From Tamarix chinensis (lineage: Eukaryota > Streptophyta > Magnoliopsida > Caryophyllales > Tamaricaceae): a stretch of DNA of 64,000 nucleotides. The stretch spans positions 65,400,896 through 65,464,895 of the forward strand of contig CM060178.1 in the NCBI GenBank assembly GCA_030549775.1. Reading direction: 5' to 3'. A program made the position numbers and the translations under genes. Shown here one piece after another: positions 1 through 9,288 of this stretch (the first letter of the stretch is position 1; each line of letters begins with the position of its first letter). The notes under the pieces are model-generated. The model was not told the origin of the DNA and did not search any database. It worked only from the letters and a program-made list of their open reading frames with translations.

Positions 1-2887
1 TTTGCTGTTGTGGACACTGTCAAATGAATTCAGTTAACTCTCTAACTATTAGATATTAATTTTAATTAAAATAAAATATGAAATAGTAGCCTTCCTACTT
101 ACTATGACAGGCTCGTATTGAACATTCTTTAGGTCTGGGACACCATTCCCACCTCTCCTTTGATACGTTGTCCGTAGTGCCCTAATAAATAGAGTTGGAT
201 ACACAATATTGTAAGTACGCATATATACCTCAAATAATGAAAGCTAGGCGAATATATGTATAAATAAGCTAATGAAGTAAGAAGTGAAAAGTATACTAAC
301 ATGTCGATAAATTCCTTCCCACCACGACGAGCGACTTCAAAAGGCACATCATAGGTTCGAAGGGAATCAAACACATATACTTTATTAAGATCAGGTCGGA
401 CGGCGTACAAAACCCAATGTTCAGTTGCGAGGTGAGGAATGAGATAGAGCTTGTTGTGTCCCTCAATCAAAATGCGATCCGCTAAATAGTTTATGTGCCT
501 ACCCTCTCTTATTGTACTACTGTCAGCTATGTAGTATGGGCACACAAACACAATAGAGGACAACATTCCCTCCATTGCAGCTCGAGTAGCTACCAACCTA
601 TGGACGACAAAAACAATGCATATTTGTTAATAAATAATAACTCATATAAGAGGTCATAAAAATTCCAATTGTATAAGTTAAGAGTACTAAAATCTCAAAA
701 TGAAATAATACTTATGTGACATAGACGGTGACACTTATGGTTGACATCCATTCTTGATTATAAATGTCGCTTATGTCAGCCGTCGATACCATGTAAGTAG
801 CATCGTCCCTCCCAACATACTCAGGACGACAATCAATGAAAATATAATTGTCCCTGAGGTAGTTTTGGGCATAAAAATATAATATGGTGGAGGTTGGCTT
901 TGCTGATCTGAAGAAGGAATCTTTTGTGGGGCAACTGATTTTTCAGATTTAGCTCTCTTTCCTTTAGCAGCGCCTTGTTTTGTGCTGCTCGTTCTGCTAG
1001 TACCTCTCTTAGTTTTACTAGCAGAAGCAGTCTTCTTTTTTTATTCCTTTTTTGATTCCTTAATTCATAATATTAAACAAAATATATATTGAGCATATAA
1101 ATATATATATGAAAAAGGTATATATAGTGTAACTACTAAACAAGGTCTAATGAAGATGTCAAATGTCAATACCTCTTCAGTAGTGAGACGTATTTGATCC
1201 GTAGGCCAAGCCACGAAGCTTCCATGAGCTTCTAGTACCGTGGTTGCCTCATCTCCCTCTTTATAACAAGGCCTTGTATTTAGGGCTAAATTGTACCTGT
1301 GGATTGTCTGCGTTTCGGTACTGTGGCTGATGCGGACCCTTCCTTTCGCCAAAATTGTTGAATGGTCATTCGCTAATAAGTCACATTTATGCAAACCCTA
1401 AACAAAAATATTACACATTATTAATAATTTATTACACCGAATACATTTAATAATAATTCATAGTTTGTAATGCTTACCTCGGGAAGAGTAGAAAGAAATG
1501 CATCAGCTTCACAACTATCTCTGACGCTATTTACATTAGGTATGTGAAGCTGATCATGGTCTACTAAATCGGATGGCTTATACCCTTGAGATTTAATAAA
1601 TGACAACTCTTGCTCCATTGTTGCCATCCGTTCAAATGCCACGTTCAATTTTTGGGTGAGGATGGCGACTTGCTCATTAGTGCTATGAGAACCACCAGAT
1701 CGACCACATATGCTCGTTCTCGTAACACCCAATCCAAGGCCCCTGTGTCTTCCAAGGTGTTCTACAATTCCTGTAGCCTGGGCCACAATGCTATATTGGT
1801 CCACCTCCTCACCTTCTGACGTTTCAATTTGGTCCTGTAAATTTAACTTATAGGAATAAGCATAATATAATAGTTTTCTAAAAGAAAATTAAGTAGGGTT
1901 CTAGATATCTACAAACTTACAATTTTTTTGGCTGCAACATCAACATAAACATTAATATATCCATCTCTTGTTGCTCTAGCCTTCTTCCATAATGTACCAA
2001 TATTAATGGACGAGGTACATGAGTCCAAGTCTTGGGCTAGGAGCTACAAATCAAAAAATATTCTTAATGAAGAATATTATTATAAAATTCAACATTTACA
2101 TGTAAATAGATAATCACAAAATGCATACCAACTCCTCTTCAAGGCCCGCATAGCCTTTGCGAGCCATATTATGCCGGTATTTATTTTGCTTGGCAATCTC
2201 TTTATTTTGGGTACTTTTTTCCTATGTGACAAGCCAAAACATAATGACATGGTTATTTCAATATTAAGCATAATACTGGGATTGATACAAAAAGTTTAAT
2301 TGTTATCTAACAAGCACCTTAAAATTCACGGTAAGACGATAAACAATGAATTGGTTCCAACTTTCTTGATCGATGAAACCGTATCATTTGGGTGGGTTCT
2401 GTCGTACAGAACCATCCTTCTTTCTATACATTTTTCTACGAGCTAAATATGACCTAAAGGTTCTTAGACTCTCTCCACAATGTCTAAGAAGCCATTTCTT
2501 CCTACTCTCTGGGACATTGAACACTCTCTGCAAAATAAGACATGTAGATGTATACCGATGTTAATGTAATAAAATTAATAACATTTGACATACAAAAATG
2601 ATTACATAAAATAGCATATTTACCGTGATTTCCTGCCAAATATGCTCCTTATGACCCTGTGGAACCTGCTTCCAATTATTATAGGACATAGGAACACGGT
2701 TACGGGTCATAAGTGAAATGTAGGTCAAGAACATATCTGCGTAAGGGCCGATGGGAAGATTGTAAGTATTCCATCCCAACTCGACTACTTCTCCTCTATT
2801 CCTCATGTCTATGATAATTCTTATAATCGTAGGTCCTCTCTTCCCTTCTTCATCACTGCTATCCCTATCAATGTTTTTGTTGGCCAT
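1..2887 (-). pseudogene. CACTA second gene, copy A (En/Spm-type protein with Ulp1-like protease domain), partial
   Basis: Exons on the minus strand, placed by alignment with copy B and by splice signals, are about 2887-2624, 2527-2318, 2221-2129, 2043-1921, 1834-1478, 1397-1173, 1058-711, 598-301 and 181-102. The start is MANKNIDRDSSDEEGKRG. The protease region keeps the histidine (LATEHWVLYAV) and aspartate (VYVFDSLR); the exon with the catalytic cysteine lies left of position 1. Exon 6 lacks about 13 codons present in copy B. Exon 7 has an insertion that creates a TAA at 1041-1043. The donor after exon 7 reads AT instead of GT. In contrast, three glutamines that are stops in copy B are intact here. 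The plant CACTA second product is thought to bind the element's subterminal repeats; the protease role is unproven. Confidence 0.75.
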
Positions 2888-2972
2888 ATCTCTACAAAAA
2901 ATAAATAAATAAATTATGTTAGAATGTTATGTATTGAGCATAATAATGTACCATTATATTATCGATACGAAT

Positions 2973-3448
2973 CATGCTTAGAAAGAATTAATCTCAAATG
3001 TATCATGCTATTCTATATATATATATATATATATACGAATCATGCTAACACGTTTCCAAAAAGATATTAATACTAACCCTAACCCTAACCCTAATTAACC
3101 ATAATAAACGATAAACCCTAACCCTAACCCTAGCTAATTAACCATAATTTATTATAATAAAACCTAACCCTAAACCATAAAAAAAGACCCTAATCCCTAA
3201 ACCTAGCTAAATGTAATTAAAGCATAATATATAAATCATATTAATTATTATTATTATTATTATTATTATCATACACAATTATTTCTCTCTATTTAATTAT
3301 TCACTTTTATATATTCCTTATTCTCTATATCTATTTAATCCTCATCAAATAGCAATCATTAACATATGCATATGTAAAATATATTTGCATTTCATTATAT
3401 GACATTTCCTATATCTTATTGCTAGTCTCCTATACTTATTAATGAAAA

Positions 3449-3483
<35 letters not shown>

Positions 3484-3850
3484 GTATAGTTTTTATGAGT
3501 GAAAATGTATATAATTCTACACTCACATTCATATTATATATATATATATTTAAAGGTCTCGGCCAACACATGCATTTGTTAATATATAACAATAACGCAA
3601 CAAATTCAACAACAAACAGCAAAATTTTCAGCCAACACATTCAACAACACATTTTCGAACGATAAACCACAATCTTTCAATAACAAACAAACGAAACCCT
3701 GTAGCAACATGCATGCATTTATATATATATATATATATATACATATATAAGTAGATAAAAAGTTACGAGAGGAAGAACAAACACATACATAAAGTGAGCT
3801 AGCTACAAATACGACGGTGAAAATGTTGAGAGAGGCAAGGGCTTCAAACA
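2973..3850. other. AT-rich non-coding interior of CACTA copy A
   Basis: No gene is seen. The stretch begins at the junction left by loss of the transposase gene and holds short TA, TTA and GT runs. Block order differs from copy B: here the CCCTAA block precedes the TTA microsatellite, in copy B it follows it, so one copy has been rearranged. Confidence 0.6.
3071..3180. repeat. Short telomere-like CCCTAA repeats inside CACTA copy A
   Basis: Runs of CCCTAA hexamers and degenerate variants lie in the 5' non-coding part of the element. An expanded, C-richer version lies in the corresponding part of copy B (about 42260-42450), so the block belongs to the transposon and not to the host site. Confidence 0.7.
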
Positions 3851-4078
3851 CGACGGAGGATGAAGGTGCAAGTGCTAGCTAACTTCGGAACAATGACAAC
3901 ACGCACATGCAGAGCCGACAATGGCAGAGGCGTGGTGGAGTGTTGGCGGTGCGAGGGTTTCCTTTACTTGAGAGGAGCCGGTGTGGTGGTGCGAGTTGGT
4001 GGCGCACGGTGTGGTGGTGCGAGGGTTTGCAAGGAGAAAGAGAGCAAGAGAACGAAGGTGCAGAAAGTCTGAAAACTT
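3851..4078 (-). promoter_or_regulatory. GC-richer transcript-leader-like block near the 5' end of CACTA copy A
   Basis: This block is clearly richer in G+C than its surroundings and is conserved in copy B at about 42950-43170, just inside the subterminal repeats at the end from which the minus-strand genes would be transcribed. Position and conservation suggest promoter/5' leader sequence. Open frames on both strands here are not conserved as proteins between the copies. Confidence 0.45.
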
Positions 4079-4122
4079 TGGCACGAAACAGAACTAAGCG
4101 AAATAAAAGTTTGATTTTGGGG

Positions 4123-4440
4123 TTTTAATAATGGTTCTTGAGTGAACCGTTATTAAAAAGAGGATTTAATAACGGTTCCTGAGAGAACCGTTATTAAAAC
4201 ATCTTTTAATAACGGTTCTTCCAGGAACCGTTATTAAAAGCTTCTGACTTTTGACAACGGTTCTAATATGAACCGTTATTAAATCCTCTTTTAATAACGA
4301 TTTACATAAAACCGTTATTAAAACATCCGTCTAAGTTTTAACGTTACCCTTTTAATAACGGTTTTTAACTAGAACCGTTATCAAAACTCTCCCGCCCATT
4401 AATTTTCACGCGTTTGACAACAGTTTTCGAACTACCGTTA
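4123..4440. repeat. Subterminal inverted-motif repeats of CACTA copy A
   Basis: About six units of TTTAATAACGGTT ... AACCGTTATTAAA form small imperfect hairpins next to the terminus. In CACTA elements such arrays are binding sites for the element's own DNA-binding protein. The same motif fills both ends of copy B. Confidence 0.88.
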
Positions 4441-4478
4441 TTAATGTCCCATTATTATTTCCCGTTTTCATAGTAGTG

Positions 4479-5545
4479 GCGGTCCCATTACCTATCACTA
4501 TATACATGAAAAAAGGGATAGATTGGTTGTCTCATCACCTATCACCCTATACAAACTTCTATAACTAGAAGTTGATCGGAGGACCACTTAACGTGGTTAT
4601 ATAATCTAATATGTGCAAACCTCCATTACCTAAAACTAATGGAGGTCTACCAGATATGGCTAATCATTCTTGCGTACCTAAAGCATGGTTAGGTGATTGC
4701 AAAAATGTTGGTAGAGGGATGAAGCTCCCAACTAACTATTTTATTTACAAGCATTTTATAAATCTGCAATTTATTTTTCAGTAATTTACTTTCTTTGCAA
4801 TTTTTATTTCTTGTTATTTATATTTTGTACTTTATTTTTATATGTGAGAAAAGGGGGGGAATGGCTAACCTTACAAAGTTGGAATTCACCACACTAGACT
4901 GACCAGAAAGAATTATTTATCTTGGATCTTAGATGCAAGCTCCACTTAGCCTGTCTTGGTTTTGGTGAAACTATGAAAGAAGGCTCAAACGTGTCTGAAA
5001 AAGAATATACAAAGGTGATGATTTTGCTATGCCATCATTTATATAAGAGCCTTAAAAATCAATATCTAACTGTTAAGAGCCCACAAGAACTCTAGAAGGG
5101 TCTTAAAGGTTGATTTGATCACTGGAAACACAATTATCCTCCCTCGTGCCTAATATGAGTGGATGCACTTGAAGTTGTAGGATTATAAAATAGTTAGTGA
5201 ATATAATTCAGACTTGTTTAAAATTATCTCAAAGTTGAGATTATGTGGGTAACATATCACAAATGTTGAGATGCTAGAAAAGACCTTCTCTACCTTTCAT
5301 ATTGAAAATATGGTCCTCCAGCAATAGTAGAGAGAGCGTAAATTCGAAACTTACACAAATCTCATCTCATGTTTGATTTTAGCAGAGAAAAACAATCAAG
5401 TGCTCTTGAATAATCATCAGGCATGACCCACTAGTTCAACACTCCTCTCTGAAATTCATGTAAAATTTCCTGAAGTGAATGTTGCTTCCTCTAGGAGAAG
5501 ACACAATAATGGTTGTCCACATGGTCATGGTCGTTGTGCGGTTTA
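4479..5545 (+). mobile_element. Relic of a Copia element (same family as Copia-2), leader and gag only
   Basis: From about 4495 the sequence aligns with 23998-24955 of Copia-2, then with 29930-30010, the point where Copia-2 resumes after its solo-LTR insertion. The gag-like reading starts at 4861 (MANLTKLEFTTLD) and is full of stops and shifts. Its 5' part is interrupted by CACTA copy A and similarity ends near 5538. This uninterrupted stretch serves as the empty-site control for the solo LTR at 24956-29924. Confidence 0.75.
4861..5540 (+). pseudogene. Degraded Copia gag fragment
   Basis: Reading with frameshifts gives pieces of a plant Copia Gag: an N-terminus beginning MANLTKLEF, then a segment matching the tract read as KNQYLTVKSPQELWKSLK-like in Copia-2. 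Several stops occur within the first 60 codons. The zinc-knuckle and pol parts are absent, so no functional Gag can be made. Confidence 0.65.
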
Positions 5546-5907
5546 ATTTGTAGATCATCAACAAATTTTTTTTTTTTACAGCTGCGCGGTTTAATTTGTT
5601 TCGTTTTGCGAACTACCAAAAACTAGTCCAACCGTCACTGATGCGTCCTCACACATGAACGATTGAATGGTACCTATGCATAAAAGATTTGTCACCCCCC
5701 GGGGGGGGGGGTTTGTGTATAATATTATATTCGGGTTTGCTTGTTTAATACGAAGAATATTAATAAATAGAAAGTGGGAAGCAGGCATGAAGTCTCTTTT
5801 CTATATTTAATAATTATAGTAATGAATTTGGACAAAAAGTGAAGATTTTTGATTTAATAGTTGTATATCAAGATATATTGGCTTCACATGTTCCAGTAAT
5901 AATGGTG

Positions 5908-5943
<36 letters not shown>

Positions 5944-6418
5944 TCAATTACTTTGAGGGGAAAAAATATAATTAATTACTTTGAGGGGAAAAAATAATAC
6001 TATTATAGGACTGAATAATGACAGCTGATGGCGTGTCAAAAAAAAAAATGATTTGGCAAACCACTAACCGGACGCACTTGCTGGGTTTTTGATGAAAGTT
6101 AACTTATCATTTTTACATCTCTTAAACTTTGTATCATAATTTTCGTGCAACGTACGTTTCATTTTCGGCGTGAGTTATACATGTGAGAGAAGTATTCGGT
6201 CTTCGCTCAGGTAATGACAAACATTTTTGCACATAACAACGTTCTACACTGAATTTTTTTCCCTGCAAAATTGTTGGCAGATTTTATTTCTGTACATTAA
6301 TTCCATTCCTATAGCAAATTATTTCCGTCTTTAATTTTCTCACCTCCAGGTGTGAAGTGGGATAATTCAAAGTCATGCATGAATAAATAATGTAGCTATT
6401 ATATTAAAGATAAGTATT
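5546..6418. other. Non-coding, unassigned stretch
   Basis: No gene is seen. It contains a run of C6 followed by G11 (5695-5711), a TA/CA dinucleotide tract near 5910-5942, and a short repeated phrase, ATTACTTTGAGGGGAAAAAATA, trimmed here to its core TTTGAGGGGAAAAAAT (two copies, about 5951 and 5981). Confidence 0.5.
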
Positions 6419-7311
6419 TACTACATAAAAAATATTTTGGCATAAATAAACGATTATGCCCTTCTTTATCCGCTGCTTTTAATCGGTAAAATCCTACCGA
6501 TAGTCTCACTTTCCCGACTCACTTTCCTATCTCATCTCACCTGCTTCTCTCCTCCTTCCTTTCACATGCAATTTTTTTTTGCCCCAAGCAACAACTTCTT
6601 CAAGGTCGGTAATTAATATTTTTAGTTAACAATTTTTTTTTTCTATTATAAAATATGCTGACGAGTTATGTTATAAATTGATGAGTTTAATTAAAATTAT
6701 TTGTTTAAAAATTTTTGTATTTAGTTATAAATGTGTGAATTTTAATTTTAAATTTTATAGCAGTATTGCAATTTATATTGTAGGTCTAGTATAAATTTTT
6801 TTTATAGATAAAATAAAATATTTTAATTATAAATGTGTAAGTTTAAATTTTTATTTTTATTATATAATTAAATTCTAGATTAAAAAAAACAAATATTTAC
6901 TTTCGGTGATGAGTGCCGGTAGCGTCGGCTTTGTTTCGGCAAAGTATGCCGATACCGGGGGGAATTATTTCGCCTGATGACCTTCGGCAAAGAATGCCAA
7001 TTGCTGGGCATCTCTTCGACTAAATATTCCGATGAGTATGTCAATGCTTCGTGTATTTTGGCTGATGGATGGTGTGGATTATTATTTAAGCTTCGACAAA
7101 ATATGCCCATGGCTATAGTTCTTTGGCAAAAAATGCCGATGGCTGCTCCTCTTCCATATCCTAACAATGTCCTGTGATAAGGTGAAAAAGGGAGCTGAGA
7201 AACCTAAATAGGTGAACCATGAAGGAATTCTATTATTAGTTTTTAACTGTAGATCTCCAACACAAGTAAGGAAATCAAGAAAGCCAACACAACTATAGCT
7301 TCGGTGGTTTG
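6419..7311. mobile_element. Left flank of Copia-1: unclassified repeat DNA with CGGCAAA...TGCCG motifs
   Basis: Motifs such as CGGCAAAGTATGCCGAT recur from about 6905 to 7150 and again right of Copia-1 (13600-14190). Together these look like one element split by Copia-1. Dense short inverted motifs resemble subterminal repeats of a non-autonomous CACTA-type DNA transposon, and a possible degenerate end, TACTACATAAAAAATATTT, occurs near 6419. No matching second end was found, so the class is uncertain. The open frames here are by-products of the repeats. Confidence 0.4.
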
Positions 7312-7937
7312 TGTTAAATAGATTGTAATATATATATATATATATATATATATAAGAGGATGAAAGTAACGGTGGTTTTTTTTCATTTGAATTAATTTGA
7401 AAAGTTCTGATTTGTTTCTTTTCATTTGAATTAATTTGAAAAGTCCTAATTGTTGTTTCTTTTCATTTGAATTAATTTAAAAAGTCCTGATTGTTATTTC
7501 TTTTCATTTGAATTAATTTGAAAAGTCCTGACTGTTGGTATATGATCCAAGGAACACTTTGATTCACGGGCCTGGTACCTGTTCGAAGGGACTTCATTAA
7601 CTCTATAAATAACCCCCACCATCAACTGGAAAAATTAATTCAGAAATTCAGATTTTCCGTAAATTCCAATAGTTCTCTCCTCTCTCTCTCTCTACTTTTT
7701 CCGATTCCTATATTCCTAGTTGAGTACAAGCATAACGTTGCGTTCGTTGGAATCCTATTAGATTAAAGTACTGCATCTGATAGAAACGAAAATTCGTTCT
7801 ATCCTGAAAGACGATTGTTCATAACCTTGAGCACCGTGTGAGGGAGCAAAATCATCTTAAGGACACATCGTGAATTCGGTGGGCTTGGATAAATTATTTC
7901 AGGTATTCTATTATATTTTTATACTATACACCCAACA
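7312..7937 (+). repeat. Copia-1 5' LTR
   Basis: It starts TGTTAAATAG and ends AACA. The U3 part has a TA tract and four tandem units of about 41 bp built around TTTCATTTGAATTAATTTGA (about 7376-7535). A TATA-like CTATAAATA lies near 7600, followed by a pyrimidine-rich leader. The same order is found in the 3' LTR. Confidence 0.93.
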
Positions 7938-7953
7938 ATCTTAAGACGATTTT
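7938..7953 (+). other. Primer-binding region of Copia-1, possibly self-primed
   Basis: The bases two nucleotides inside the LTR, CTTAAGACGATTTT (7940-7953), do not begin with TGG, as a site for an intact tRNA 3' end would. They are an exact reverse complement of AAAATCGTCTTAAG in the 3' LTR (13510-13523); the 5' LTR copy (7848-7861) differs by one G-to-A change. This suggests priming by the element's own RNA. A tRNA fragment is the alternative. Confidence 0.5.
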
Positions 7954-8093
7954 CATTTATTTATTTATTTATTTTTAATTTTGCATTTCCTTTATTCGTT
8001 ATAGTATAGAAAGTGGTATTGATTTGATAAATAATTCTACTAGTTTTCTTCTACTCCTTTGTTATTTGTCGAACTTCTGTTTTTGTAATAGAA

Positions 8094-8957
8094 ATGGCTT
8101 CGTCTGTAAATATTGTTGCAAGTTCCACAAATCCTGTGGGTGTTGGTGAAAAGCCACCAAAGTTCAATGGGTCGGATTTTAAGCATTGGCAACAGAAGGT
8201 GCTTTTCTATCTGACTACATTAAATTTGGTAAAGTATCTCAATGAGAGTCCTCCAAAGGTTGATGAAAAAGAGACTGATGTAGTCAAAGTGGCTATAATA
8301 GATGCATGGAATCATTCCGACTTTCTTTGCAAGAATTATATTCTAAATGGTTTGGATGACACATTATATAATGTGTATTCTGGTACCAAAATGGTAAAGG
8401 AACTGTGGGATTCTTTAGATACCAAGTATAAGACAGAGGACGCCGGAATAAAGAAATTTATTGTTAGTCGTTTTCTCGATTATAAAATGGTGGATAACAA
8501 GTCGGTAATATCCCAAGTGGAAGAGATTCAGGTTATTATTCATGACATTCATGCCGAGGGTATGTCCCTGAGTGAGTCCTTTCAGGTAGCAGTGGTAGTT
8601 GAAAAATTACCACCATATTGGAAAGATTTTAAGAACTACCTCAAGCATAAGCGTAAAGAAATGAAACTTGAGGATCTCATAGTCCGTCTAAGAATTGAGG
8701 AAGACAACCGCAAGTCCGGAGGCTCAAATCTAATGGCATCAAGAGCTAATGTGGTGGAAAACGGATCAAAGAAGAGAAAGAAAAGGAAGCACAATGGAGA
8801 TAGTTATAATATAGGATCTAATGTCTCTAAGAAATTCAAGGGAAAGTGCTATGAATGTGGTAATCAAGGACACCGTGCAAAGGATTGTCGCAATCCGAAA
8901 AAGTCTAAAAAAAGCAATGCTCAAGAGAATGTCACAGAGATAGACATGTTATCTTAA
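8094..8957 (+). CDS. gag: Copia-1 Gag (capsid/nucleocapsid polyprotein)
   Basis: This is an intact 287-codon frame starting MASSVNIVASS. Residues 20-215 match the capsid-like region of plant Copia Gag (PPKFNGSDFKHWQQKVLFYL; LWDSLDTKYKTEDAG). A basic stretch follows (KKRKKRKH), then one CCHC zinc knuckle, CYECGNQGHRAKDC, which binds RNA. Gag packages the element's RNA into cytoplasmic particles. The stop after EIDMLS is probably a CAA-to-TAA change: the following codons continue the expected Gag-Pol sequence, and the stop recurs in the duplicated copy downstream. Gag would normally be joined to Pol in one frame. Confidence 0.9.
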   Translation: MASSVNIVASSTNPVGVGEKPPKFNGSDFKHWQQKVLFYLTTLNLVKYLNESPPKVDEKETDVVKVAIIDAWNHSDFLCKNYILNGLDDTLYNVYSGTKMVKELWDSLDTKYKTEDAGIKKFIVSRFLDYKMVDNKSVISQVEEIQVIIHDIHAEGMSLSESFQVAVVVEKLPPYWKDFKNYLKHKRKEMKLEDLIVRLRIEEDNRKSGGSNLMASRANVVENGSKKRKKRKHNGDSYNIGSNVSKKFKGKCYECGNQGHRAKDCRNPKKSKKSNAQENVTEIDMLS

Positions 8958-9288
8958 GATCTTGATGTTATCAATCTATCCGCAGTAGTGTCACAATGCA
9001 ACCTTATAGGCAATGCTAAGGAATGGTGGGTAGACACCGGAGCTACTTGTCACATATGTGGTCAAGGGAAAGTGCTATGAATGTGGCAAGCAAGGACACC
9101 GTGCAAAGGATTATCGTAATCCGAAAAAGTCTAAGAAAAGCAATGCTCAAGAGAATGTCACAGAGATAGACATGTTATCTTAAGATCTTGATGTTATCAA
9201 TCTATCCGTAGTAGTGTCACAATGCAACCTTATAGGCAATGCTAAGGAATGGTGGGTAGACACCAGAGCTACTTGTCACATATGTGGT
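8837..9288 (+). repeat. 226-bp tandem duplication spanning zinc knuckle to protease start
   Basis: 8837-9062 is repeated at 9063-9288 with few differences. Each unit includes the zinc knuckle, the EIDMLS stop and the start of the protease. The first unit keeps the protease motif VDTGA; the second, which leads into pol, reads VDTRA. Since 226 is not a multiple of three, the duplication shifts gag (frame 3) relative to pol (frame 1). Confidence 0.9.

Larger units (their letters stand above)
1..4478 (-). mobile_element. CACTA (En/Spm) element copy A, transposase deleted, truncated by window start
   Basis: The right terminus, read on the minus strand, begins CACTACTATG at 4478 and is followed by subterminal hairpin repeats of the type TTTAATAACGGTT/AACCGTTATTAAA, as in CACTA elements. 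Position 1 onward matches the second copy from about 34576, so the left end lies outside the window. Compared with copy B, copy A lacks about 3.4 kb (the B segment near 37580-40937, the whole TNP2-like transposase) and about 1.2 kb (near 41033-42255, which holds the 157-codon frame). The second gene is retained, so this is an internal-deletion derivative. It could move only with transposase supplied from elsewhere. It interrupts a Copia relic that resumes at 4479. The exact deletion junctions are uncertain because short filler sequence (about 2942-2972) is present. Confidence 0.88.

Noticed and set aside
3422..4128. Short open frames in CACTA copy A
   Set aside because: Arise from TA/GT tracts or the GC-rich leader and are not preserved as proteins in copy B.
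4123..4440. Hairpins as transcription terminators or operators
   Set aside because: They are the CACTA subterminal repeats, present at all ends of this family.
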